This document shows positions 31,383 through 39,802 of a stretch of 43,158 nt of DNA, one piece after another. The stretch is from Prevotella sp. UBA2725 (GTDB lineage: Bacteria > Bacteroidota > Bacteroidia > Bacteroidales > Bacteroidaceae): assembly GCA_002353825.1 (NCBI GenBank), contig DEKJ01000037.1, forward strand, positions 1-43,158, given 5' to 3'. The number at the start of each line of letters is the position of its first letter. Positions within the stretch are counted from its first letter, which is position 1. The notes under the pieces were generated by a model. It made no database searches, was not told where the DNA came from, and worked only from the letters and a program-made list of their open reading frames with translations. The translations under genes and the position numbers were made by a program.

Positions 31383-33425
31383 ATGAAGAGAACATTATTA
31401 TTATGCTTGCTCTTTGCGCCGTTAACGATTGAGGCGCAAGAGCAGAAAGAAGTGAACCTGCAAGGTGTGACGGTGAATGCTGCACGTGTCATCACGAAAC
31501 CTGACGGGAAGGTACTGATACCTTCGGAAGAAGCAAAAAAGACATCGGCAAACGGATATGCGTTGTTGGACAAGCTTTTCCTCCAAGGAGTCATTGTAGA
31601 TGCTGTCAAGCATACGGTCACGTCGAAGGATAATCGCGGAGGAGTTCAGATCCGTATCAATGGAGCCGTGTGTACAAAAGAGGAACTGTTAGCGCTCAAT
31701 CCCAATCGCATCAAGAGCGTGGAATATATTGATAATCCTGGAGTGCGATATGGCTCTGACATCGCATATGTCATTAATTTCCATACATCGAGGAACGATG
31801 AAGGTTATGCAGGAGGCATGGATCTGACCAACTCCCTCACCTCTTGGCAGGGTGATGATGCGGTCTTTGCTTCCTGGAATCATAAGAACTCTGAGTTTGG
31901 AATCACGTATGATTTCAACTATCAGGACCTTAAAGGCTCACGCTATCATGAAGATGCCGACTATACGCTCAACAACGGAAGTCATTATCTTATCACCCGA
32001 CAAGATCTGAAACGGCGGGACCGTAACTTCGACAACACACTCCAACTGAAGTACAACCTCGCCGACTCCGCTTCATATGTTTTCCAGGCGCTGTTCACAA
32101 CTGATTTTTCTCACGATCCAGGAAGCTATCGGTCGCAGCTGTTCAGCGAGACTGGCAAGAATGATGTCACGACCTGGCGCCGTTCTCATGACAAGAGCAC
32201 TTCACCTGTGCTTGACCTCTATTTCTTCCATCAGTTGGGCAGCCATCAATCTATTACAGCGAATGTCGTAGGGACATCTATCGCTACGAACACGTACGAC
32301 TTCAACAGTGAAGGCACGGATTATGCTTATCATGTAGACGGCAACACATGGTCATTGACCTCTGAAGCAATCTATGAAAATCAGATAAAACCATTTACCT
32401 TGTCCATGGGTGCCCGCCATCAGTTGAAATACACGAGTAATGACTACACGGGGGATGTAAACTCGGTCAATGATATGCACAACCAGAGCCTTTATTTCTT
32501 TGGTGAAATGAAGGGGCGATTGAAGACTCTGCGCTATGTAGCAGGCTTAGGAGCAAGCAATGAGCGTTATCGTCAGGGTGATAATCACTTCAGTTATTGG
32601 CTTTTCCGTCCTAAAGTGACTTTGTCTTATTCACCTTCGAAGGTGTGGAACATCCGGTATCTGTTCAGCATCTCGCAGCATATCTCGCAGATAGCAATGA
32701 TCAGCGATACGCGCATTCGTACCAACTCCATGGAATGGACGGTGGGCAACCCGAATATTAAACCGAACAGCGTCTTGGAGAACGACCTTCGTATCACTTA
32801 TACGAAGCCTCGTTTTGTAGCGGATGCCGATGTCTATTATAAAGTGAACCGCAACTGTAACATGGCAAGCTACTCGCGCGATGATAATAACCAGTTCTAT
32901 TACATGCAAAAGATCCAACCACATGTCAACTTGCTGTCTATCCGACACTCCCTTTATTATTGGTTCATACCTGACCAATTGGTGATGGGCTACGACGCAG
33001 CCATCTATCGATTCTTCAACAAAGGTGATGACTACAGTCATTTGCTGACGAGCTATGATCTGGAAGGATTTGTTAAGGCAATGTTTGGTAATTGGTCATT
33101 CGTGGCTCAGGCTTATTCCGGTTTCCGTTTCATGGAAGGTGAGACACGTAATCATCAACAAGCCACAAGCAGCATATCCTGTGGTTACACGTTGGGCAAC
33201 TGGGACTTCTCCCTCACTTGGCAACAGCCGTTCCAAGCCCATCCTCGCACTAACAAAGCTGAGCTTGTCAACGAGAATATCCACAAGCTCATGCTACTTC
33301 ATAGCGCTGACGATGGCAACAAAATATCCCTTGGCATCAGTTGGAAGTTCAACCGAGGCAAGAGATACCGTGACATCGACAGGACAATGAAAAATAAAGA
33401 TACCCAAACAGGGATTCTACACTAA
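31383..33425 (+). CDS. TonB-receptor-like outer-membrane beta-barrel protein
   Basis: The 680-residue protein has a signal peptide (MKRTLLLCLLFAPLTIEAQ), a short plug-like region (LQGVTVNAARVITKPDGKVL, then QIRINGAVCTKEELLALNP and IKSVEYIDNPGVRYG, typical of receptor plug domains) and a long barrel with alternating aromatic strands. It resembles the outer membrane beta-barrel family close to TonB-dependent receptors but has no carboxypeptidase-like N-terminal domain and no SusD partner. I chose ATG 31383 because it gives a clean signal peptide right after the -7 element. Its stop overlaps that of ppx by 4 nt. Confidence 0.85.
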   Translation: MKRTLLLCLLFAPLTIEAQEQKEVNLQGVTVNAARVITKPDGKVLIPSEEAKKTSANGYALLDKLFLQGVIVDAVKHTVTSKDNRGGVQIRINGAVCTKEELLALNPNRIKSVEYIDNPGVRYGSDIAYVINFHTSRNDEGYAGGMDLTNSLTSWQGDDAVFASWNHKNSEFGITYDFNYQDLKGSRYHEDADYTLNNGSHYLITRQDLKRRDRNFDNTLQLKYNLADSASYVFQALFTTDFSHDPGSYRSQLFSETGKNDVTTWRRSHDKSTSPVLDLYFFHQLGSHQSITANVVGTSIATNTYDFNSEGTDYAYHVDGNTWSLTSEAIYENQIKPFTLSMGARHQLKYTSNDYTGDVNSVNDMHNQSLYFFGEMKGRLKTLRYVAGLGASNERYRQGDNHFSYWLFRPKVTLSYSPSKVWNIRYLFSISQHISQIAMISDTRIRTNSMEWTVGNPNIKPNSVLENDLRITYTKPRFVADADVYYKVNRNCNMASYSRDDNNQFYYMQKIQPHVNLLSIRHSLYYWFIPDQLVMGYDAAIYRFFNKGDDYSHLLTSYDLEGFVKAMFGNWSFVAQAYSGFRFMEGETRNHQQATSSISCGYTLGNWDFSLTWQQPFQAHPRTNKAELVNENIHKLMLLHSADDGNKISLGISWKFNRGKRYRDIDRTMKNKDTQTGILH

Positions 33426-34327
33426 CTTTTCAGCAGCAGGTCATTGATGATACCATCGGCAAGACCGATGTTCGGCACGATGATCTCCTTGGCCTTACTG
33501 CTTGCCGCCACATGAAGGAAGATCTCGGCAGCCGGCACGATGACATCAGCACGGTCAGGCTTAAGTTCGTAAGCAGCCATACGCTCCTCAACGCTCATCT
33601 TGCTGAGACTGTCATATAGTTGTTTGAGCTCATCGATAGGCAGAGCCTCAAACTTCTTTTTCTTATTTGCCAAGCGGAAGAGTTTGTTGATGTTACCACC
33701 CGAACCGATAATCTTGATATTGTCGTAACCAGTCGTGACCTTCGTCACCTCCGTCTTGAGTGCCATCAAGTCCTTCTTCTTCACCTTACCTTTCAGCAGG
33801 CGAATAGTACCGACATTAAACGACTTACCAAAGACACGCTGACCATTGCAGATGAAACTGATCTCTGTGGAGCCACCACCGACATCCACATAAAGAAACG
33901 CGCCCTGAGAAGGCAGATTAGCAAGGTGGTTGTCGTAGATGATTCCAGACTCCTCATCACCAGAGATGATCTCCAGTTTGATATGTGCCTTGTTCTTGAT
34001 TCGTTTCATGAGGGCCTTTCCATTCTTGGCATCACGCATAGCAGATGTTGCACACGCACGATATTTACGCACATGATAGACCTTCATCAACTGCTTGTAA
34101 GCCTTCATCGTGGAGAGGAACTCCATGCTGCGAACCTTGGAGATGCGGCCGTCACCAAACACATCCATACCCAGTCGCAAAGGAATACGCAAGAAAAGAA
34201 GTTTATTCAGTGAGCGGTTGCCATCTACATCAACGTCTACATGCTTGATCAGCAGACGAGCAGCATTACTACCCACATCAATGGCTGCAAGATTGAAACT
34301 GTCGATATTCAGTTCTGTCATTGTCAT
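33422..34327 (-). CDS. ppx: exopolyphosphatase, Ppx/GppA family
   Basis: This protein probably degrades polyphosphate or pppGpp. The 301-residue product has the two ASKHA phosphate loops: LAAIDVGSNAARLLIK at the N-terminus and YVDVGGGSTEISF near residue 140, plus GSGGNINKLFRLA. It lacks the C-terminal HD-like domain of E. coli Ppx (about 500 residues), as do many short family members. Its start overlaps the ppk stop (ATGA type), which places it in the ppk operon. Confidence 0.9.
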   Translation of the reverse strand: MTMTELNIDSFNLAAIDVGSNAARLLIKHVDVDVDGNRSLNKLLFLRIPLRLGMDVFGDGRISKVRSMEFLSTMKAYKQLMKVYHVRKYRACATSAMRDAKNGKALMKRIKNKAHIKLEIISGDEESGIIYDNHLANLPSQGAFLYVDVGGGSTEISFICNGQRVFGKSFNVGTIRLLKGKVKKKDLMALKTEVTKVTTGYDNIKIIGSGGNINKLFRLANKKKKFEALPIDELKQLYDSLSKMSVEERMAAYELKPDRADVIVPAAEIFLHVAASSKAKEIIVPNIGLADGIINDLLLKS

Positions 34328-36429
34328 TCGCCATCCTCCATTTTATTCATTGCTTCTGCATTCTCCTGCAGGTAAGCATTGTACAGTGCCTCCTGTGAAC
34401 GGAACGGAACTTCACCCTCACCAATCTCCGGGAAGGCGTTGGTACCCTTACCGTCAACGATACGACCATTCTGATTATCTTTCAGACCATAGTTGACCGT
34501 ACGCAGCAAGTCGGCACGCAAGTCAGGATCATAGACGGATGTGTACACCTCCACACGACTGACGAGGTTACGCGGCATCCAGTCGGCTGAACCCAAGAAA
34601 TACTTGTTATGTCCACCGTTGCAGAAGATGAGGATACGGGCATGCTCCAGATAGCGGTCAATGATTCCAACGCAATGAATATTCTCACTCACGCCTTCAA
34701 CACCCGGCACTAGAGAGCAGTTGCCACGGATGACAATGTCAATCTTTACACCAGCCTGTGAAGCCTCATAGAGTTTCTTCACGACATCCTTATCGGTGAT
34801 ATGGTTGATCTTCACCTTCATCCATGCTTCCTTGCCAGCCTTGGCATTCTTAATCTCCGTGTTGAGCATGTTAATAATGCGGTTCTTCATGGAGTTTGGC
34901 GAAACCATCAACTCACGGAAGACTGGATGGATATATGGCTTCTCAATGAAGTCGAACACCTTGGCTACCTCCTTGACGATGCCCGTACGAGCCGTCATCA
35001 TAAGATAGTCGGTATAGACTTTGGCATTGCCCTCATGAAAGTTACCGGTACCGATGCAGGCGATGTTGCCTTTCTTCGACTCGATATAGAGCAGTTTGGA
35101 GTGCACCTTCAGGCCTTCAACACCGAAGATGACATTCACGCCCTCATCCTGCATACGCTTACTCCACTTGATGTTACTCTCCTCATCGAAGCGTGCAAGG
35201 AGCTCCACCACAGCTGTCACCTTCTTACCATTACGAGCGGCACTGATAAGCGCTTTGACAACCTTGGAGTCCTTAGCCAAACGGTAGAGCGTCGTCTTGA
35301 TGGCTTTCACCTCCGGTTTCATGGCAGCTTCCTGCAATACACGGATATAACCATCGAAAGAATGATAAGGCACATGGATGAAACGATCCTTCTCACGAAT
35401 CTTATCAAGGATACTCTCAGGAGCCAGGAACTCCGGCTTCATCAGATGCTTCCATGCTGGATATTTCAGTTCGTCGTGTCCACAGCTGGGGAACGACATC
35501 AGATCCTTATGATTCTGATAACGGCCACCTGCAAGGGAAGTGTCGAGCTCATCAATGTCGAGGCGCTCAAGAATCTTCTTCTGGATATCACGCGGCATCT
35601 CACGGTCATAGAGCACACGTACAGCATCACCTTTCTTACGGCTCTCCACGCCAGCCTTGATACGCTCCATCGTACCATAGTCTTGGTCGTTGTCGATATC
35701 CATCTCGGCATCCTTCGTGAACTTAAACGAATAAGCGCGATAAGTAGCCGGCTTCATGCCCAAGAAGATAAGCGGCAAGCAGTAACGGACTACATCATCC
35801 AGATAAATAATATCATTAAAACCTTGACTGGACGGCAGTTTGACCCAACGGCCCACCTGACGGTCCGGAACCTTCACAATGGCATAGTTGGTCTTTTCTT
35901 TGTCATCCTTCTCTTTACGCTCCACAACGAGGTAGATACGGTTATCTTCCAGAGTAGCGATATTATCGAGGGCACTGAGCCAGATAGGATTGACGGAACC
36001 GTTGAGCTTATCGTAATAGAATTGCTTGAGGAAAGCTTTCTGCTCCTCAGTAAGCTGTGTCTCATTAACGAGGCGGATACCATGCTCACGCAGCAAGACC
36101 ACAACGCGATCTACAGTCTCAGTATATTCCTTACTGTATTCCGCATTAAGCTTATTGATGGTCTTGAGGGTTTTCTTCAGGGTGTGATGAGTGTGCTTGT
36201 CAATGGAAGGCTCATCAAGAAGACGGTTGATTGAAGCTACACGCACGCGGAAAAACTCATCAAGGTTGTTACTGTAGATACCCAGGAAAGAGAGTCTCTC
36301 CAACAAAGGCACAGTCTCTTTCTGTGCCTCCTGCAGGATACGGTGGTTGAAGAACATCCAACTCACATCCCGCTCAATATAGTTGTTTTTCACAATTGAT
36401 GCAAGAGATGTCGACTTAGTTGAAGCCAT
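34324..36429 (-). CDS. ppk1: polyphosphate kinase 1
   Basis: PPK1 polymerises the gamma-phosphate of ATP into polyphosphate. The 701-residue product is full length. It has the N-terminal segment YIERDVSWMFFNHRILQEA, LSFLGIYSNNLDEFFRVR, the autophosphorylated His in LKVHSKLLYIE, GTGNFHEGNAKVYTDY, and the second catalytic His in GGHNKYFLGSADWMPRNL. It lies between the LRR gene (20-nt gap) and ppx (overlap) and is probably transcribed from the promoter at 37046. Confidence 0.96.
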   Translation of the reverse strand: MASTKSTSLASIVKNNYIERDVSWMFFNHRILQEAQKETVPLLERLSFLGIYSNNLDEFFRVRVASINRLLDEPSIDKHTHHTLKKTLKTINKLNAEYSKEYTETVDRVVVLLREHGIRLVNETQLTEEQKAFLKQFYYDKLNGSVNPIWLSALDNIATLEDNRIYLVVERKEKDDKEKTNYAIVKVPDRQVGRWVKLPSSQGFNDIIYLDDVVRYCLPLIFLGMKPATYRAYSFKFTKDAEMDIDNDQDYGTMERIKAGVESRKKGDAVRVLYDREMPRDIQKKILERLDIDELDTSLAGGRYQNHKDLMSFPSCGHDELKYPAWKHLMKPEFLAPESILDKIREKDRFIHVPYHSFDGYIRVLQEAAMKPEVKAIKTTLYRLAKDSKVVKALISAARNGKKVTAVVELLARFDEESNIKWSKRMQDEGVNVIFGVEGLKVHSKLLYIESKKGNIACIGTGNFHEGNAKVYTDYLMMTARTGIVKEVAKVFDFIEKPYIHPVFRELMVSPNSMKNRIINMLNTEIKNAKAGKEAWMKVKINHITDKDVVKKLYEASQAGVKIDIVIRGNCSLVPGVEGVSENIHCVGIIDRYLEHARILIFCNGGHNKYFLGSADWMPRNLVSRVEVYTSVYDPDLRADLLRTVNYGLKDNQNGRIVDGKGTNAFPEIGEGEVPFRSQEALYNAYLQENAEAMNKMEDGE

Positions 36430-36449
36430 AATATAATAATGTATAGGTT

Positions 36450-37016
36450 TTATTTATTGTTTTTCTTCTCCACCAACATATACTCATCCTCAGAAGAGTT
36501 GTAGTGAAGTGCCTTGTGGAATTTCTTTTCTGAACCCTCCGGTATATATATAATGTGTAAATCATCACACTCCTCAAAAGCGTGATTACTCAAATGCTTG
36601 GGCACGCCACCGAAAGTGACAGTCTTCAGCGCATCACAGTCGGCGAAAGCATAACCCTTCACGTTCTCTACTGTTGTTGGGATAAAGATATTGTCCAGAC
36701 TGTCACAGTCATAAAAAGCATCCTGCTCAATGACCTTCACAGTAGAAGGAATAATTACATTCTTCAAGGCTTTCTTCCGGCGGAAAGCCATCTCACCAAT
36801 GACTTCTACTCCTTCGGGTATGGTTATGTTATCCTTTGTGGAGAGACAGTAAACCAAGAGCTTATGGTCGTCAGTATATACTGCCTCTCCATCGAAATCA
36901 AAGTCATCACTGTCAATCTTCTGCAATGCAAGACTCAATACCTGCAAGTCGAAACGACTGCCCTTCTTGCCGTCCTTCATCAAAGACTTCAAGATAGCTT
37001 TCTTACTTTCTTTCAT
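36450..37016 (-). CDS. leucine-rich-repeat protein of BspA type, no signal peptide
   Basis: The 188-residue protein has four to five BspA-type (LRR_5) repeats in residues 70-170, for example ITIPEGVEVIGEMAFRRKKA, VIIPSTVKVIEQDAFYDCDS and IFIPTTVENVKGYAFADCDA. The N-terminal 60 residues are charged and have no signal peptide, and the tail is basic (EYMLVEKKNNK), so it is probably cytosolic, unlike most BspA proteins. It is the first gene of the ppk-ppx operon, which suggests a role tied to polyphosphate or phosphate status; that is inference. Confidence 0.85.
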   Translation of the reverse strand: MKESKKAILKSLMKDGKKGSRFDLQVLSLALQKIDSDDFDFDGEAVYTDDHKLLVYCLSTKDNITIPEGVEVIGEMAFRRKKALKNVIIPSTVKVIEQDAFYDCDSLDNIFIPTTVENVKGYAFADCDALKTVTFGGVPKHLSNHAFEECDDLHIIYIPEGSEKKFHKALHYNSSEDEYMLVEKKNNK

Positions 37017-37045
37017 AGAATTCTATTTCTTTTGCTTATCAAGCA

Positions 37046-37053
37046 CAAAGGTA
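37046..37053 (-). promoter_or_regulatory. -7 element of the LRR-ppk-ppx operon
   Basis: On the minus strand this reads TACCTTTG, 29 bp before the LRR start codon. It is 16 bp downstream of the third 11-bp repeat unit. Confidence 0.6.
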
Positions 37054-37069
37054 AGAAGACTATATTACA

Positions 37070-37102
37070 GAGTTGTTACAGCGGTGTAACAATAATATTA
37101 AA
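37070..37102 (-). promoter_or_regulatory. Pho-box-like 11-bp repeats before LRR-ppk-ppx
   Basis: On the minus strand three consecutive 11-mers read TTTAATATTAT (37102-37092), TGTTACACCGC (37091-37081) and TGTAACAACTC (37080-37070); a fourth, TGTAATATAGT, follows at 37069-37059. The first two match those before the porin gene at 17 of 22 positions. The 16-bp gap to the -7 element is the same at both promoters. Confidence 0.6.
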
Positions 37103-37115
37103 GTTTTGTTACGCC

Positions 37116-38183
37116 TTAGAAGTGTGTCATAAACTCCACCACGATCTTATCCTTCTCTGACACCTTGGGGATACCATTGTGACCATAGAAGTACTTTTCG
37201 TAGTTGATGCGAATATCGCTGACGAACGGCTTATCGAGACTGATCGTTACTCCGCCTGTAACGCGGCTGCGCTTGTAGTCGTTGACGATGAGGGTGCCAG
37301 CATCATTCTGCTTGCCGTCGAGGTAGCGCTTGCCATCACTGTGGTCATTCATGAAATCGTAACGGGCAAGAGGTGACACTTTTTTAATAATACTCTTCCG
37401 CACAGGGATGTCATATGACACAAATCCGTCGAAAGCATGTACCGGATGGAAAGCATCCTTACCGTAGTGTTTGTAGAGATACTCGGCCTCAGCGATGAAT
37501 CCACCTTTCTTATAAGACAGACCACCGTCGTACATCATCACGTTGACATCTCCCGGTTTGACTTTCTGTGCACTCATCTCAATCGTCAGACCCATCGGCA
37601 GAAGAAACTGTGCCTTAGCAGAGAAGTTGGCACTGTTTGTCCAATAGTCCTTCTGGTTCGTCAGACCCGAGCCATTGTAAAGACCGGCCTCCACGATGAT
37701 CGGGAAGCCAGCATCGAACGTATAGCCGAGGCGTGCACCGACATCTCGCACATTACCTACCTGCTTGGCGATGAACGAACGGTTTGCAAAATACTGCTGG
37801 TCAGGGGAGCGGTGCGCATCGATGGTAAACGGTACACGCATCTGACCGATGGTGAATGCAAAACGCTTCCATGGCGTAAACTTCGCATAAGCATCAAGCA
37901 TCTTGATCTGACCTTCATCACAAAGATCAATTTCTGCCTTGTAAGAGACTGTCGGATTAAGGTCACCACTAACGTTCACACGCGCGTTGCGCACCTCGAA
38001 ACGGCCCTCCTTGTCCTGTGTCTGGTACTCGTACTTGCCACGGAGCGTTCCGCCAATCTTCATACTCTTCAAAAACTCCTGACCGGAAGAGGCAGAAGCG
38101 ATAAGCAAAAAGAGGAATGAAATACCTGATTTAATGAATGTAGTCTTGATGACTGTTGACTTTCGTGTCGTATTTTTGTCCAT
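37116..38183 (-). CDS. phosphate-selective porin (OprO/OprP type)
   Basis: The 355-residue protein has an N-terminal membrane segment or signal peptide (SGISFLFLLIASASSGQEFL, residues 18-37) and a porin O/P barrel: MKIGGTLRGKYEYQTQDKEG, FEVRNARVNVSGDLNP, YKAEIDLCDEGQIKMLDAYA and FTIGQMRVPFTIDAHRSPD. The family takes up phosphate or polyphosphate in Pseudomonas, and here it sits upstream of ppk-ppx, which supports a phosphate role. The C-terminal residue is Phe, as expected for outer-membrane barrels. It has its own promoter. Confidence 0.88.
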   Translation of the reverse strand: MDKNTTRKSTVIKTTFIKSGISFLFLLIASASSGQEFLKSMKIGGTLRGKYEYQTQDKEGRFEVRNARVNVSGDLNPTVSYKAEIDLCDEGQIKMLDAYAKFTPWKRFAFTIGQMRVPFTIDAHRSPDQQYFANRSFIAKQVGNVRDVGARLGYTFDAGFPIIVEAGLYNGSGLTNQKDYWTNSANFSAKAQFLLPMGLTIEMSAQKVKPGDVNVMMYDGGLSYKKGGFIAEAEYLYKHYGKDAFHPVHAFDGFVSYDIPVRKSIIKKVSPLARYDFMNDHSDGKRYLDGKQNDAGTLIVNDYKRSRVTGGVTISLDKPFVSDIRINYEKYFYGHNGIPKVSEKDKIVVEFMTHF

Positions 38184-38212
38184 AAAAGGGAGTATAAGTT
38201 ACCTTTTGGCGG

Positions 38213-38220
38213 CAAAATTA
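38213..38220 (-). promoter_or_regulatory. -7 element of the porin gene
   Basis: On the minus strand this reads TAATTTTG, 29 bp before the start codon, the same distance as at the LRR-ppk operon. Confidence 0.6.
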
Positions 38221-38236
38221 CGGCACTATTATTTCA

Positions 38237-38269
38237 TTATCTTTGCAGCAGTGTTACAATGTTGTTAAA
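38237..38269 (-). promoter_or_regulatory. Pho-box-like 11-bp repeats before the porin gene
   Basis: On the minus strand three consecutive 11-mers read TTTAACAACAT (38269-38259), TGTAACACTGC (38258-38248) and TGCAAAGATAA (38247-38237). They end 16 bp upstream of the -7 element. The proximal unit covers the region where a -33 element would lie, as in class II activation by PhoB. Confidence 0.6.
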
Positions 38270-38314
38270 AGGGGAAATGATGGACCTGCTGGCCCCACCC
38301 CTGACGGCCCTGAC

Positions 38315-38442
38315 GGCCCCACCCCTACCCCTCCCCATCCAGGGGAGGGAGAGTTATGCTTCAAGGGGTCATTGCTTGCGCCAATGGTTTAGCAGGGTAA
38401 TCTCTCCCTCCCCTGGATGGGGGAGGGACTAAGGGTGGGGCC
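38315..38442. repeat. palindromic repeat element, copy A
   Basis: About 39-bp GC-rich arms (38315-38353 and 38402-38442) flank a 48-bp centre. The arms read GGCCCCACCCCTACCCCTC and its inverse. Extra arm fragments (GGCCCCACCCCTGAC, and AGGGGTGGGGCC at 38446-38457) lie outside. The + strand is open through the element from ATG 38260 (57 codons), but I do not call this a gene. Confidence 0.75.
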
Positions 38443-38471
38443 AGTAGGGGTGGGGCCGTCAGCTCTTGCTC

Positions 38472-39473
38472 TTACCCTTTCACTTCGTTTACAAGCTCTT
38501 TCCCCTCCTCAAAGTCAAGGATGTTCTGAAGCGTCGTTTGGGCGATGTTCGACAGCGCCTCACGCGTGAAGAAGGCCTGATGCGAGGTGACGATGACGTT
38601 CGGCATCGTCAACAGAATAGACAGCTTGTCGTCGCTGATCATTGAGTCGCTGAGGTCCTCATAGAAATATTTCTGCTCATCCTCATAGACATCAAGACCG
38701 GCGCAACTGATCTTCCGCGACCGCAGTCCTTCTATCAGTGCACTGGAAGAGATAAGCTTACCACGACCCGTATTGATGATCATCACACCCGGCTTCATCT
38801 TGTCGATGCTTACACTGTTGATCATATACCGGGTCTGAGAAGTCAGCGGCACATGAAGTGTGATGATGTCACTGCGACGATAGAGTTCATCAAGGTCAAC
38901 GAGTTCGATGCCATACTCCTTCGCAAACTCCTTGTTCGGATAAAGATCGTAAGCTAATATTTTCATTCCGAAACCATGGAGGATCTGTGCCACACAACGT
39001 GCAATACGACCCAGACCGATGATACCGACCGTCTTGCCATACATATCAAAGCCCATCAAACCATCGAGCTTGAAGTTCCACTCCCGTGTACGGTTCGTCG
39101 AACGGTACACCTTACGGTTCAGGCAGAGCATCAGCGTCACGGCATATTCAGCCACAGCATGCGGTGAATAAGCTGGAACACGAACGACTGGAATATGGAA
39201 TTCTTCGGCAGCCTGAAGATCGACATTGTTAAAGCCTGCACAGCGTAAGGCAATGAGTCTCACGCCATTGTCATGCAGCTTCTCCATCACCCTACTGTCA
39301 CAGGTGTCGTCGACAAAGATACAGATGACATCCATTCCCTTCGACAGACGCACCGACTCCTCGTTCAATCGGTCACCGAAATAATGAATCTCTATGCCAA
39401 AGTCCTTGTTTGCCTCGTTGAACACACTCCGGTCATAGCTTTTCGCATCGTAAAATCCTACATGAATTGTCAT
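38472..39473 (-). CDS. ldhA: D-lactate dehydrogenase (2-hydroxyacid dehydrogenase family)
   Basis: This NADH enzyme reduces pyruvate to D-lactate in fermentation. The 333-residue product has LIALRCAGFNNVDL, the Rossmann motif TVGIIGLGRIARCVAQIL (near residue 145), INTGRGKLISSSALIEGL, the catalytic Glu in LDVYEDEQ and the catalytic His in TSHQAFFT, all typical of LdhA. I chose ATG 39473 (MTIHVGFYDAKSYDR); the longer frame runs into the promoter region. It is a single gene between two palindromic repeats. Confidence 0.92.
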   Translation of the reverse strand: MTIHVGFYDAKSYDRSVFNEANKDFGIEIHYFGDRLNEESVRLSKGMDVICIFVDDTCDSRVMEKLHDNGVRLIALRCAGFNNVDLQAAEEFHIPVVRVPAYSPHAVAEYAVTLMLCLNRKVYRSTNRTREWNFKLDGLMGFDMYGKTVGIIGLGRIARCVAQILHGFGMKILAYDLYPNKEFAKEYGIELVDLDELYRRSDIITLHVPLTSQTRYMINSVSIDKMKPGVMIINTGRGKLISSSALIEGLRSRKISCAGLDVYEDEQKYFYEDLSDSMISDDKLSILLTMPNVIVTSHQAFFTREALSNIAQTTLQNILDFEEGKELVNEVKG

Positions 39474-39802
39474 ACGCTTCGTATTTTTAGGTTTCGATTG
39501 CAAAGTTATGAAATAAAACAATACGCTCCAAATATTTCGAAACGAAAAAATGCAAAACTGACAGCCCCACCCCTACCCCTCCCCCATCCAGGGGAGGGAG
39601 AGATTTGCTTCAAGGGGTCCTTGCCTGCACCAATGGTTTAACAGGGTAATCTCTCCCTCCCCTGGATGGGGGAGGGACTAAGGGTGGGGCCGCCAAATAT
39701 TGTTAAACTTTCTCCATGCCGCATACAACCTACCAATATTTTCCCTAATTTTACGAACGGAAAACTAATCTCAATAATCGTTTTACTTAAACTTATTGCA
39801 CT
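39474..39802. other. ldhA-ald intergenic region
   Basis: This 329-bp gap between divergent genes contains palindromic repeat copy B (39564-39691) and nothing else that I can call. On the minus strand TAACTTTG (39507-39500) is a good -7 element for ldhA. The ald promoter is not clear. Confidence 0.5.
39564..39691. repeat. palindromic repeat element, copy B
   Basis: The same structure as copy A, with the centre in the same orientation (TTCAAGGGGTC...CCAATGGTTT...CAGGGTAAT). The element is about 128 bp. It lies between the divergent ldhA and ald genes. Confidence 0.75.

Noticed and set aside
34801..36234. 477-codon open frame antisense to ppk
   Set aside because: It lies entirely opposite a conserved PPK1 frame with all its catalytic motifs; the antisense product has no domain pattern.
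38260..38433. 57-codon ORF on the plus strand through palindromic repeat copy A
   Set aside because: Its sequence is the translation of the repeat arms, and similar frames occur in the other copies. A TATCTTTG at 38239-38246 lies upstream but overlaps the porin operator, so I do not call a gene.
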